This document shows positions 10,823 through 18,773 of a stretch of DNA of 64,000 bases, piece after piece. The notes below the pieces were generated by a model that ran no database searches, had not been told where the DNA came from, and worked only from the letters and a program-made list of their open reading frames with translations. The DNA lies in the NCBI RefSeq assembly GCF_013407925.2, contig NZ_CP060201.1, positions 2,790,001 to 2,854,000 on the forward strand, in the 5' to 3' direction. This DNA comes from Pseudomonas protegens (GTDB lineage Bacteria; Pseudomonadota; Gammaproteobacteria; Pseudomonadales; Pseudomonadaceae). The translations under genes and the position numbers were made by a program. The first letter of the stretch is position 1. Each line of letters opens with the position of its first letter.

Positions 10823-10847
10823 TGGCCGGCAAGTCGGCTCCTACACG
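10823..10847. repeat. Decayed REP sequence between the hutH paralogue and hutV
   Basis: Reads GGCCGGCAAGTCGGCTCCTA near position 10825, one base off the usual GCCGGCAAGCCGGCTCCTA. It is inside the operon, in the 69-base gap between two genes, where such hairpins can lower read-through or protect the upstream message. Confidence 0.6.
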
Positions 10848-11671
10848 GTGGCGGCGCGGCGCTGGACAAAACGATCGACGTATTCATCCGCCGGCGAATG
10901 CAGGATCTCTTTCGGCGTACCCACCTGGATCAGGCGGCCGTCCTTGAGGATCGCGATGCGGTTGCCGATGCGCACCGCCTCGTCCAGATCGTGGGTAATG
11001 AAGACGATGGTCTTGTGCAGGGTCTTCTGCAGCTCCAGCAACTGGTCCTGCATCTCGGCGCGGATCAGCGGGTCCAGGGCGCTGAAGGCTTCATCCATGA
11101 GGATGATGTCGGTGTCCGCGGCCAGGGCCCGGGCAAGGCCGACCCGTTGGCGCATGCCGCCGGACAGCTGGTGCGGGTACTTCTTCTCGTAGCCCTTGAG
11201 GCCCACGGTGTTGATCCAGTGCAGGGCCCGTTCGGCGCACAGCGCCTTGCTCTCGCCGCGCACCTTGAGGCCATAGGCGACGTTGTCCTGCACGTTGCGG
11301 TGGGGCAGCAGGCCGAAGCTCTGGAACACCATGCTGATCTTGTGCCGGCGGAATTGGCGCAGGGCTTCCATGTCGTATTGCAGGATGTCTTCGCCGTCCA
11401 CCAGGATCGCCCCGCTGGTGGGGTCGATCAGACGGTTGAAGTGGCGCACCAGGGTCGACTTGCCGGAACCGGACAACCCCATGATGACGAAGATCTCACC
11501 GGTGCCGATGCTCAGGGACAGGTCATTGACCCCCACCACGCAGCCGGTCTGGGCCAGTACCTGATCCTTGCTCTGGCCCTGGCGGATCATCGCCAGGGCG
11601 TCAGAGGGGCGGTTGCCGAATATCTTGAAGACGTTCCTGACTTCGATCTTGCTCACGGCAGCACTGCTCAT
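10841..11671 (-). CDS. hutV: ABC transporter ATP-binding protein, histidine/quaternary amine type
   Basis: Energises the HutXWV importer at the inner membrane. In the 276 residues, Walker A is GLSGSGKST (65-73), the signature is [15 protein letters not shown], Walker B is [13 protein letters not shown], and the switch His is in [10 protein letters not shown]. The N-terminal extension with [15 protein letters not shown] is typical of the glycine betaine/proline (ProV-like) family rather than the HisP family. The start overlaps hutW by 4 bases. It lacks the long C-terminal CBS regulatory domains of ProV. Confidence 0.92.
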   Translation of the reverse strand: MSSAAVSKIEVRNVFKIFGNRPSDALAMIRQGQSKDQVLAQTGCVVGVNDLSLSIGTGEIFVIMGLSGSGKSTLVRHFNRLIDPTSGAILVDGEDILQYDMEALRQFRRHKISMVFQSFGLLPHRNVQDNVAYGLKVRGESKALCAERALHWINTVGLKGYEKKYPHQLSGGMRQRVGLARALAADTDIILMDEAFSALDPLIRAEMQDQLLELQKTLHKTIVFITHDLDEAVRIGNRIAILKDGRLIQVGTPKEILHSPADEYVDRFVQRRAATV

Positions 11672-12519
11672 TTGCTCACCTCATGACGTGGACGACCGTA
11701 GGCCTGGGTAATGCGGTCGATCACCACCGCCAGAATCACGATCGCCAGTCCCGCTTCCAGGCCACGCCCGACGTTGAGGGTCTGGATCCCCACCAGCACG
11801 TCCTCGCCCAGGCCACGGGCCCCGATCATCGAGGCGATCACCACCATCGACAGGGCCATCATGGTGGTCTGGTTGATCCCGGCCATGATGCTCGGCAGGG
11901 CCAGGGGCAGTTGCACGCCGAACAGCTGCTGCCAGCGGTTGGCGCCAAAGGCATTGATCGCTTCCATGACTTCACCGTCCACCTGGCGGATCCCCAGGTC
12001 GGTGAGGCGGATCAGCGGCGGCGCGGCGTAGATCACCGTGGCGAAGATCGCCGGCACCTTGCCCAGGCCGAACAGCATCAGCACCGGGATCAGGTACACG
12101 AAGCTGGGCATGGTCTGCATGATGTCCAGCAGCGGCATCAGTACCGAACGCAAGCGGTTGCTGCGGGCCGAAAGGATCCCCAGGGGGATGCCGATCAGTA
12201 CCGAGATCAGCGTGGCCACCAGCATCAGGGCCAGGGTCTGCATCAGCTTGTCCCACAGGCCGACAGCGCCCACCAGGAACAGCAGGCCGACGATCACCGC
12301 CGTGGTCAGCAGCTTGCGGGTCGCATGCCAGGCGATGCCGCCGACAATCGCCAGCATCAGCCACCAGGGCGCCAGGCGCAGCAGGCCTTCAAGGTTGACG
12401 ATGGCCCACAGCAGGGTGTCGGAGATGTGCCGGAACACATCACCGTAATTGGTCACCAGGGCGTCGACCCAGCCGTTGACCCAGTCGGCGATGGAAAAAG
12501 TGAAACGGTCTGGAAACAT
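11668..12519 (-). CDS. hutW: ABC transporter permease, histidine/quaternary amine type
   Basis: Membrane subunit of the HutXWV importer, 283 residues with about six to seven helices. The ProW-type EAA-like loop is seen as [19 protein letters not shown], followed by [14 protein letters not shown]. It sits between hutX and hutV, overlapping hutV by 4 bases. The histidine role is inferred from the operon; the fold family is that of proline/betaine importers. Confidence 0.92.
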   Translation of the reverse strand: MFPDRFTFSIADWVNGWVDALVTNYGDVFRHISDTLLWAIVNLEGLLRLAPWWLMLAIVGGIAWHATRKLLTTAVIVGLLFLVGAVGLWDKLMQTLALMLVATLISVLIGIPLGILSARSNRLRSVLMPLLDIMQTMPSFVYLIPVLMLFGLGKVPAIFATVIYAAPPLIRLTDLGIRQVDGEVMEAINAFGANRWQQLFGVQLPLALPSIMAGINQTTMMALSMVVIASMIGARGLGEDVLVGIQTLNVGRGLEAGLAIVILAVVIDRITQAYGRPRHEVSK

Positions 12520-12554
12520 AAGAAACTCTCGATCAAAGGAGGTTGTGGTCCGGC

Positions 12555-12582
12555 TTCCGGCGGTGCTTGCGAACCGCCGGAA
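12555..12582 (-). terminator. Perfect stem-loop between hutX and hutW
   Basis: Arms TTCCGGCGG (12555-12563) and CCGCCGGAA (12574-12582) pair over nine bases around a ten-base loop. The hairpin lies just after the hutX stop and before the hutW start. There is no T-run, so it is more likely a message-stabilising or attenuating hairpin than a full terminator. Such a structure would keep the binding protein in excess over the membrane subunits. Confidence 0.65.
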
Positions 12583-12591
12583 AGGCTCGAC

Positions 12592-13557
12592 CTACAAGGC
12601 CGCGTCGATTTTCCTGGCCGCGTCTTCGCTGACCCATGGGTGCCAGACTTCAGGATGTTCCTTGAGAAAGAGTTTCGCCAGTTTCGGCGACTCGATGCGC
12701 TCGCGGGTCATGCGCGCCAGGTTCTGGTTGAGCAGGTCGATGGGCAGGTTGGCCTTTTCCAGCACCGCCACCAGTTCCGGGGCCTCGTCGTGGAAGGTCT
12801 TGGACAGGCCGACCTTGATGCTCACGCTCTTGTCGACGCCGGGTTTCTCCTCCAGCTTGACCAGGTCCACCTGGCCCATGAGCGGGGTTGGCGACCAGTA
12901 GTAGAAGAGGATAGGTTCGCCCCGCTTGTAGCTCGACAGCACCGCCGCATCCAGGGCCGGGCCGGTGCCGGGACGGAAGTTGGTGTAGCTGCTTTCCAGG
13001 CCGTAGCTCTTGAGCATCTCGCTGTTGTCCAGCTCACAGGTCCAACCGGCCGGGCAGTTGTAGAAGCGGCCCTTGCTGGGTTCTTCCGGGTCTTTGAACA
13101 GGCTGGCGTACTGGCCCAGGTCGGCGATGTTTTTCAGGTTCGGCGCCTTGGCTTCGAGCTTGCGCTTGGCGTCGCCCTCGATCACATAGCGCGGCACGTA
13201 CCAGCCTTCGACGGCTCCCACCACCGGCGCGCCAACACCCACCACCTTGCCGGCCTTCTCGGCCTTGTTCCACACCTCGCTGCGGCCCACCCACTCTTCG
13301 GCGAAGACCTGGATGTCATTGCTGCCCAGGGCGTTCTCCATGGTGATGGAGTTGCCCGGCAGGCTGTCGGTCTTGCAGTCGTAGCCCTTCTCCAGGACGA
13401 ACTGCAGAACATCAGTGAGCAACATGCCGCTTTCCCAGTTCAGGCCGGCGAACTTCACCGGTTTGCCCGACTCGCACCAGCCGGCCGCCTGGGCACCGGA
13501 GGCGGCCGCAAGGCCCATGGACAGCAACGTGGTCAGCAGGGTCTTATGCATTTTCAT
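12592..13557 (-). CDS. hutX: ABC transporter substrate-binding protein, histidine uptake
   Basis: Periplasmic binding protein of the HutXWV importer, 321 residues, OpuAC/ProX-like family. The Sec signal is residues 1-24 (MKMHKTLLTTLLSMGLAAASGAQA) with cleavage before AGWCESG. Segments typical of this family are FAEEWVGRSEVW and PILFYYWSPTPLMGQVDLVKLEE, with aromatic residues expected to line the pocket. It is first of the X-W-V order, followed by a hairpin before hutW. Confidence 0.9.
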   Translation of the reverse strand: MKMHKTLLTTLLSMGLAAASGAQAAGWCESGKPVKFAGLNWESGMLLTDVLQFVLEKGYDCKTDSLPGNSITMENALGSNDIQVFAEEWVGRSEVWNKAEKAGKVVGVGAPVVGAVEGWYVPRYVIEGDAKRKLEAKAPNLKNIADLGQYASLFKDPEEPSKGRFYNCPAGWTCELDNSEMLKSYGLESSYTNFRPGTGPALDAAVLSSYKRGEPILFYYWSPTPLMGQVDLVKLEEKPGVDKSVSIKVGLSKTFHDEAPELVAVLEKANLPIDLLNQNLARMTRERIESPKLAKLFLKEHPEVWHPWVSEDAARKIDAAL

Positions 13558-13632
13558 TGTGTGACGCTCCTAATCGTGAGTTGGCTTACGGCAGTTAAGA
13601 GGCATCCAGCCCTGTCCACGTCCCATCAAGAC

Positions 13633-15102
13633 TCACACCGCTGTAGCGCGGCCGGTCCCACTCAGTTGTTGTTCGATCGGCGCAACCTGCTCTTGCGGCA
13701 GGATCAGGTGCTCGGGCACCGCGCCATGCCACTTCTTCGCGCAGACGTAGTACAACGCCGCCGGCACCACCAGGCCGATGATCCAGGAGATGTCGGTGTC
13801 GCCCAGACTGGCCACCAGGGGGCCGGTGTAGAAGTGGGTGGAGATGAACGGCATCTGGACCAGCACGCCGAACACATAAATGCTGATGCCCATGACATTC
13901 CAGCGACCGTAGCGACCGTCCGGGTTGGACAGTGCCGGGATGTCATAGCGCTCTTTGGTGATGCAGTAGAAATCCACCAGGTTGATCGCGCTCCAGGGCG
14001 TGAAGAACGCCAGCAGGAACAGGATGAAGGACTTGAATGCGCCGAGGAACGAGTGCTGGCCCAGCAGCGCGATCAGGGTCGCGGCACCGACGATCAGCAA
14101 CACGAAGACCAGCCGCTGCAAGCGCGTCACTTTCAGCTCGCCGCGAAAGCCGCTGATGATGGTGGCGATGCACATGAAGCTGCCGTAGGAGTTCAGCGTG
14201 GAGATGGTCACCTTGCCGAAGGCGATGCTGAAGTAGAGCAACGCGGCAATCGCGCCACTCCCGCCCAGGCCGACGATGTAGGCCACTTCACGACCGGCGA
14301 ACTGGCCCTGGGACAGGGCCGCGGCGAACACCCCGAGCACCATCGCCACCTGGGCACCGATCACCGAACCTGCGCCAGCGGCGAAGAAGGTCTTCAATGG
14401 CGACGTCTTGCTCGGCAGGTAGCGCGAATAGTCGGCGACATAAGGACCGAAAGCGATCTGCCAGGACGCGGCCAGCGACACGGCCAGGAGGAAACTGCTC
14501 CAGCTGAAGTGCCGAATGGCCAGCAAGGCGCTGACGTCGGTCTGCCCCAGCAGGCGACTGAACAGGTAGAAGAAGGCGACCACGCCGATCACGCTGGCGA
14601 CCCGGCCGATGTAGTGAATCACCCGATAGCCAAGCACCGTGACCAGCACAATGACGCTGGCGAACATCAGGATGCCGAGACTGTCGCTGACACCGAACAT
14701 CTGGCCCAGCGCCTGACCGGAAAGCACCGTGCCGGTCGCGGTGAACCCCAGGTACATCAGGCACACCAGCACCATCGGGATGGCCGCGCCATAGACCCCG
14801 AACTGCACCCGACTGGAAATCATCTGCGGCAGGCCGAGCCTCGGCCCTTGCGCCGCATGCAGGGCCATCACTCCGCCGCCCAGCAGTTGGCCGATCAGCA
14901 GCCCGATCAACGACCAGAACACATCGCCGCCCAGCACCACCGCCAGCGCGCCGGTGACGATCGCCGTGATCTGCAGGTTGGCACCCAGCCACAGGGTGAA
15001 CTGGCTCAAGAGACGACCGTGTCTTTCCGCTTCCGGGATGTAGTCGATCGAACGCCTTTCGATCAACGGTTTGTTGCTTGCACGATCATTCGCTAAGGCC
15101 AT
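13633..15102 (-). CDS. NCS1-family (cytosine/purine-type) permease, probable urocanate transporter
   Basis: Inner-membrane symporter of about 489 residues with 12 predicted helices. The start was chosen at MALANDRASNKPLIERRSIDYIPEAERHG, with GAGG 11 bases upstream. The Q-rich GQTDVSALLAIRH and FGPYVADYSRYLP segments are typical of NCS1 permeases (PucI/CodB). It lies between hutU and hutX. P. fluorescens hut loci are described as having a dedicated urocanate permease (hutTu), and this gene fits that position; hydantoin, cytosine or purine transport cannot be excluded from sequence alone. Confidence 0.85.
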   Translation of the reverse strand: MALANDRASNKPLIERRSIDYIPEAERHGRLLSQFTLWLGANLQITAIVTGALAVVLGGDVFWSLIGLLIGQLLGGGVMALHAAQGPRLGLPQMISSRVQFGVYGAAIPMVLVCLMYLGFTATGTVLSGQALGQMFGVSDSLGILMFASVIVLVTVLGYRVIHYIGRVASVIGVVAFFYLFSRLLGQTDVSALLAIRHFSWSSFLLAVSLAASWQIAFGPYVADYSRYLPSKTSPLKTFFAAGAGSVIGAQVAMVLGVFAAALSQGQFAGREVAYIVGLGGSGAIAALLYFSIAFGKVTISTLNSYGSFMCIATIISGFRGELKVTRLQRLVFVLLIVGAATLIALLGQHSFLGAFKSFILFLLAFFTPWSAINLVDFYCITKERYDIPALSNPDGRYGRWNVMGISIYVFGVLVQMPFISTHFYTGPLVASLGDTDISWIIGLVVPAALYYVCAKKWHGAVPEHLILPQEQVAPIEQQLSGTGRATAV

Positions 15103-15140
15103 GGACGTCAAACCTCTATGGGCACTGCAGACGATTTCCA

Positions 15141-15220
15141 CTGTAGGAGCGAGCTGGCTCGCGAGGCGGTGCAGCTGATGTACCTCGGTGCTTGCTTGGC
15201 CAGCAAGCCGGCTCCTACAG
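15141..15220. repeat. REP pair (inverted) between the NCS1 permease and hutU
   Basis: One REP on each strand: TGTAGGAGCGAGCTGGCTCG from about 15142 and CCAGCAAGCCGGCTCCTACA ending about 15219. The two can fold as a BIME-like hairpin inside the hut operon. Confidence 0.75.
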
Positions 15221-15247
15221 GGAGGGTGGGGTGAACCGATGCTGCGG

Positions 15248-16930
15248 CTACTTGCCGGTGATCATCGGCAGGTTCAGGCCCTGTTCCTTGGCGCAGTCGA
15301 TGGCGATCTGGTAGCCAGCGTCGGCGTGACGCATGACCCCGGTGGCCGGATCGTTGTGCAGCACCCGGGCAATCCGCTCGGCCGCTTCATCGGTGCCGTC
15401 GCAGACGATCACCATCCCCGAATGCTGGGAGAAGCCCATGCCGACACCGCCGCCGTGGTGCAGGGAAACCCAGGTCGCACCGCTGGCGGTGTTCAACAGG
15501 GCGTTGAGCAGCGGCCAGTCGGACACGGCGTCGGAGCCGTCCTGCATGGATTCGGTTTCACGGTTCGGGCTGGCCACGGAACCGGAGTCCAGGTGGTCGC
15601 GACCGATGACGATCGGCGCCGACAGCTCGCCGCTGCGCACCATTTCGTTGAACGCCAGGCCGAGCTTGGCGCGCTGGCCCAGGCCGACCCAGCAGATCCG
15701 TGCCGGCAGGCCCTGGAAGCTGATGCGCTCGCGGGCCATGTCCAGCCAGTTGTGCAGGTGGGCGTCGTCGGGGATCAGTTCCTTGACCTTGGCGTCGGTC
15801 TTGTAGATGTCCTGCGGGTCACCGGACAGCGCCGCCCAACGGAATGGACCGACGCCACGGCAGAACAGCGGACGGATGTAAGCCGGGACGAAACCCGGGA
15901 AGTCGAACGCGTTTTCCACGCCCTCTTCCTGGGCCATCTGGCGGATGTTGTTGCCGTAGTCGAAGGTCGGGACGCCCATTTTCTGGAAGGCCAGCATGGC
16001 TTTGACGTGTTCGGCCATGGACTGCTTGGCGGCCTTGATCACGGCGGCGGGCTCGGTCTTGGCGCGGTCGCGGTACTGCTCCCAGGTCCAGCCTTTGGGC
16101 AGGTAGCCGTTGAGTGGGTCGTGGGCGCTGGTCTGGTCGGTGACCATGTCCGGACGCACGCCACGGCGTACCAGTTCCGGCAGGATTTCCGCAGCGTTGC
16201 CGCACAGGGCGATGGAGATCGCGCGGCCTTCGGCGGTGTACTTCTTGATGCGTGCCAGGGCGTCGTCCAGGTCGGTGGCCTGCTCGTCGACGTAGCGGGT
16301 CTTGAGGCGGAAGTCGATGCTTGTCTGCTGGCACTCGATGTTCAGCGAGCAGGCCCCGGCCAGGGTCGCGGCCAGCGGTTGAGCGCCACCCATGCCACCC
16401 AGGCCGGCGGTCAGGACCCAACGGCCCTTGAGGTTGGAGTCGTAATGCTGGCGACCGGCTTCGACGAAGGTTTCATAAGTGCCCTGGACGATGCCCTGGC
16501 TGCCGATGTAGATCCAGCTGCCGGCGGTCATCTGGCCGTACATGGCCAGGCCCTTGGCGTCCAGCTCGTTGAAATGCTCCCAGCTGGCCCAGTGCGGCAC
16601 CAGGTTGGAGTTGGCGATCAGCACCCGCGGCGCGTTGCTGTGGGTCTTGAACACGCCCACCGGCTTGCCGGACTGCACCAGCAGGGTTTCGTCGTCATTC
16701 AGGTGGGTCAGGGCGTCGACGATCTTGTCGTAGCACTCCCAGTTGCGCGCGGCACGGCCAATGCCACCGTAGACCACCAGCTCCTTGGGGTTTTCGGCCA
16801 CTTCCGGGTCGAGGTTGTTCATCAGCATGCGCAGCGGCGCTTCGGTCAGCCAGCTCTTGGCGGTCAGCTTGTTGCCACGTGCGGCGCGGATTTCGACGTT
16901 GCGGAATTTAGTGGGTTTGCTATCAGTCAC
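15248..16930 (-). CDS. hutU: Urocanate hydratase (urocanase)
   Basis: Second step of histidine breakdown: adds water to urocanate to give imidazolonepropionate, using tightly bound NAD+. The start was set at the GTG 16928-16930 ([19 protein letters not shown]), which has a strong GAGGAG seven bases upstream; this gives 560 residues, close to the P. putida enzyme. Family segments include [50 protein letters not shown] glycine-rich NAD loop ([16 protein letters not shown]) and the [10 protein letters not shown] region with the conserved Cys. It is the first gene of the long leftward hut operon, behind a sigma-54 promoter and a HutC operator. Confidence 0.96.
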   Translation of the reverse strand: MTDSKPTKFRNVEIRAARGNKLTAKSWLTEAPLRMLMNNLDPEVAENPKELVVYGGIGRAARNWECYDKIVDALTHLNDDETLLVQSGKPVGVFKTHSNAPRVLIANSNLVPHWASWEHFNELDAKGLAMYGQMTAGSWIYIGSQGIVQGTYETFVEAGRQHYDSNLKGRWVLTAGLGGMGGAQPLAATLAGACSLNIECQQTSIDFRLKTRYVDEQATDLDDALARIKKYTAEGRAISIALCGNAAEILPELVRRGVRPDMVTDQTSAHDPLNGYLPKGWTWEQYRDRAKTEPAAVIKAAKQSMAEHVKAMLAFQKMGVPTFDYGNNIRQMAQEEGVENAFDFPGFVPAYIRPLFCRGVGPFRWAALSGDPQDIYKTDAKVKELIPDDAHLHNWLDMARERISFQGLPARICWVGLGQRAKLGLAFNEMVRSGELSAPIVIGRDHLDSGSVASPNRETESMQDGSDAVSDWPLLNALLNTASGATWVSLHHGGGVGMGFSQHSGMVIVCDGTDEAAERIARVLHNDPATGVMRHADAGYQIAIDCAKEQGLNLPMITGK

Positions 16931-16999
16931 GGAAAAACTCCTCGGCGATGAGTCCAAGGTGCGAAGAGGATTCCATCGACTCTTACGCACACATATTTA

Positions 17000-17013
17000 C
17001 TTGTACATACAAG
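17000..17013 (-). promoter_or_regulatory. HutC operator of the hutU operon
   Basis: On the minus strand this reads CTTGTATGTACAAG, a near-perfect palindrome with half-sites TTGTA and TACAA, the form known for HutC operators in pseudomonads. Its centre is about 12 bases downstream of the sigma-54 -12 element, so it covers the expected transcription start. Binding of HutC there would block initiation until urocanate accumulates. Confidence 0.85.
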
Positions 17014-17017
17014 CATA

Positions 17018-17033
17018 TGCAATCAAGCGGCCA
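17018..17033 (-). promoter_or_regulatory. Sigma-54 promoter of the hutU operon
   Basis: Minus strand TGGCCGCTTGATTGCA: GG (17031-17032) and GC (17019-17020) are separated by exactly ten bases, and the -12 block is TTGCA as in the consensus. Sigma-54 control of hutU with the enhancer-binding protein CbrB (and NtrC under nitrogen limitation) is established in related pseudomonads; here it is inferred from the sequence. Confidence 0.8.
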
Positions 17034-17145
17034 ACTTGTATGAGACTTCACTGAAAAGCCTGGGGATAAAACTGCAACCCTTGTGGAACAAGGCTTTCAA
17101 AGGAGCGAGATTTTTCGAGAAGGGGATTTTGTTCAGCCGCGAGGC

Positions 17146-17191
17146 TGTTACCAAACAACGGTTTCGCGCTGTTCTGGGGCGTTCGGTAACA
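17146..17191. promoter_or_regulatory. Candidate enhancer site for CbrB (inverted TGTTAC/GTAACA)
   Basis: TGTTAC (17146-17151) and GTAACA (17186-17191) form an inverted pair 34 bases apart, with an inner TGTTCT (17170-17175) that pairs with the same GTAACA at a 10-base gap. It lies about 115-160 bases upstream of the sigma-54 core, a normal enhancer distance. It resembles reported CbrB half-sites, but the spacing is not identical, so this is tentative. Confidence 0.45.
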
Positions 17192-17347
17192 AATGGGTGC
17201 GCGGGAGACAGCGCCCCGGCCGGGAAGGATGCACGGCACGAACCCGCGCCGCGGACCAGCATCCGGGGGCAATCGAAGGACGGATATAAGGAAGGAAAAC
17301 CTGCAACCGTCGCCGTCCGTGTCCCGGCCAGCGACGGCCCATGGGAA

Positions 17348-17920
17348 TCAGCGGGCGCTGAGCTCGATGACGCAGCAGCGTCCGTCGGTGGCGATCTCCA
17401 GCACTCCGGCATTGCCATCCAGACGCAGGCAATCGTAACGACCCAGGGCCTGCAACGGGGTGCTGCCCGTGTCGACCCAGGCTTGCTCGGCGGCACTGAA
17501 CACCAGCACGGTGTGGGCCTGGGTAAAGAAGCGCTGCTGACCATCGAACCACTGCAAACGAGCGGCATAACGCTCAGGGCAGTAGATCAGGTTGAAGTCG
17601 CGGATCGCCCCGTCCAGCAGCGTGCAGCTCACCTGGCTGGCGCCACTGAAGGCGAAGGGGTCCAGCGCCAGCAAGGGCCGCCCAGCCTGACCATCCACCG
17701 TCAGTTGCATGCCCGCACCTTGCAACACGGTGATGATCCGCTGATAACCGGCAAAGCTGGAGAAGCCGCCGGACTCGCCAATGTCGGCAATCGACAGGCG
17801 CCAGCCAAAACCTTCCAGGCCGGTGCCGGCGTCACGGGTGATTTCTTCGGTGCTGCCGCCGCCGTTTTTCCAGGGCATGCGCGGGTAGTCGGCGGCGCGT
17901 AACAGGGTGGGCTGGATCAT
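17348..17920 (-). CDS. hutD: HutD family protein (cupin-like)
   Basis: 190 residues, start at MIQPTLLRAADYPRMPWKNGGGSTEEITR. The WKNGGGSTEEI segment is the family hallmark of HutD/Ves. HutD is a bicupin-like protein thought to limit or fine-tune hut expression in P. fluorescens, possibly by binding formylglutamate; its exact chemistry is not settled. It overlaps the hutC stop by 4 bases, so hutC-hutD form one transcript. Confidence 0.9.
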   Translation of the reverse strand: MIQPTLLRAADYPRMPWKNGGGSTEEITRDAGTGLEGFGWRLSIADIGESGGFSSFAGYQRIITVLQGAGMQLTVDGQAGRPLLALDPFAFSGASQVSCTLLDGAIRDFNLIYCPERYAARLQWFDGQQRFFTQAHTVLVFSAAEQAWVDTGSTPLQALGRYDCLRLDGNAGVLEIATDGRCCVIELSAR

Positions 17921-18666
17921 TTGTGAAAGCGTCCTTCCAGGCGATGACGGGAACCGGGGTGGATCAACCGGGCGGCGGTCACCGGCTGACGCCCGGACCA
18001 GGTGCGCCGGCGAATCAGCAGGCACGGCTCGCCACGTTCGATCTGCAGCAGCCGGCACTCCTCGGGCTCGGCGAGGATCGCCTCGACCACATGCTCGCCC
18101 TCGGTCAGCGGCGCCACCTGGGACAGATAGGCGTAAGGGGTTTGCAGGGTGAAGTCCTGCTTGAGGTACTCCGGCGCCACCAGGGCGTTGACGAAGCGGT
18201 CCTCGATCTGCACCGGGATATCGTTTTCGAAATGCACGATCAGCGAGTGGAAGACCTTCTGCCCTTCACGCATGTCCAGGGCCAGGGCGCGCTCGGAACC
18301 GGCGGCCTCTTCGCCCAGGGTGATGACCTGGCAGGTGTGGCGATGACCGCGGGAGGCGATCTCGTCAGCAATGTTGTGCACTTCGAACAGGGCCGACTGG
18401 CTCTTGGGCTCGGCGACGAAAGTCCCCACGCCCTGCATGCGCACCAGCATGCCTTCGGCGGTCATCTCGCGCAGCGCGCGGTTGATGGTCATGCGGCTGA
18501 AACCCAGCTGGTTGACCAGCTCGCTTTCCGAGGGAACCCGGTAGTGCGGCGGCCAGTTTCCGCTCTCGATCTGCTGGGTGATCATCTGTTTGACGCGGGC
18601 ATACAAGGGCGCCGGACTATCGCCCAGATGGGCAGCCAGCGGCGATTTGGCAGGCGGAGTCGGCAC
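17917..18666 (-). CDS. hutC: Histidine utilisation repressor, GntR family
   Basis: Urocanate-responsive repressor of the hut genes. The start was chosen at the GTG 18664-18666 (MPTPPAKSPLAAHLG) with AAGGAT upstream, giving 249 residues, close to the P. putida HutC. The N-terminal winged helix has YRVPSESELVNQLGFSRMTINRALREMTAEGMLVRMQGVGTFVAE, followed by a C-terminal UTRA ligand domain from about residue 90. It overlaps hutD and is divergent from hutF, with its own operator between them, so autoregulation is likely. Confidence 0.95.
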   Translation of the reverse strand: MPTPPAKSPLAAHLGDSPAPLYARVKQMITQQIESGNWPPHYRVPSESELVNQLGFSRMTINRALREMTAEGMLVRMQGVGTFVAEPKSQSALFEVHNIADEIASRGHRHTCQVITLGEEAAGSERALALDMREGQKVFHSLIVHFENDIPVQIEDRFVNALVAPEYLKQDFTLQTPYAYLSQVAPLTEGEHVVEAILAEPEECRLLQIERGEPCLLIRRRTWSGRQPVTAARLIHPGSRHRLEGRFHK

Positions 18667-18730
18667 AGGAAATCCTTGTTGAGCAAAAAAGGTGACTAGC
18701 TTGCCGGAGTTTACCGGGCAGGCAAACGTC

Positions 18731-18746
18731 TGTATATGTATATACA
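18731..18746. promoter_or_regulatory. HutC operator between hutC and hutF
   Basis: TGTATATGTATATACA: arms TGTATA and TATACA around TGTA, followed by AAAT, so the complementary strand also reads TTGTATATACA. It closely resembles the operator at 17000. It lies 28 bases before the hutF ATG and in the hutC leader, so it can control both. Confidence 0.8.
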
Positions 18747-18773
18747 AATAACACACGATAGGGTGCTTGAACC

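Larger units (their letters stand above)
16931..17347. other. hutU regulatory region (417 bases without a gene)
   Basis: Holds the HutC operator at 17000-17013, a sigma-54 core at 17018-17033 and an inverted TGTTAC/GTAACA pair at 17146-17191. A small inverted repeat CCTTGT...ACAAGG lies near 17080. Several short ORFs cross it, but none has a convincing ribosome site or family resemblance. It is best read as the leader and enhancer region of the hutU operon, downstream of hutD. Confidence 0.7.

Noticed and set aside
9212..11686. 824-codon plus-strand frame opposite the hutH paralogue and hutV
   Set aside because: Crosses several genes and their gaps, has His/Gln/Gly-rich unnatural composition, and the minus-strand genes are all confidently identified.
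11683..15096. 1137-codon plus-strand frame opposite hutW, hutX and the NCS1 permease
   Set aside because: Same reason: antisense, low-complexity, no recognisable domain.
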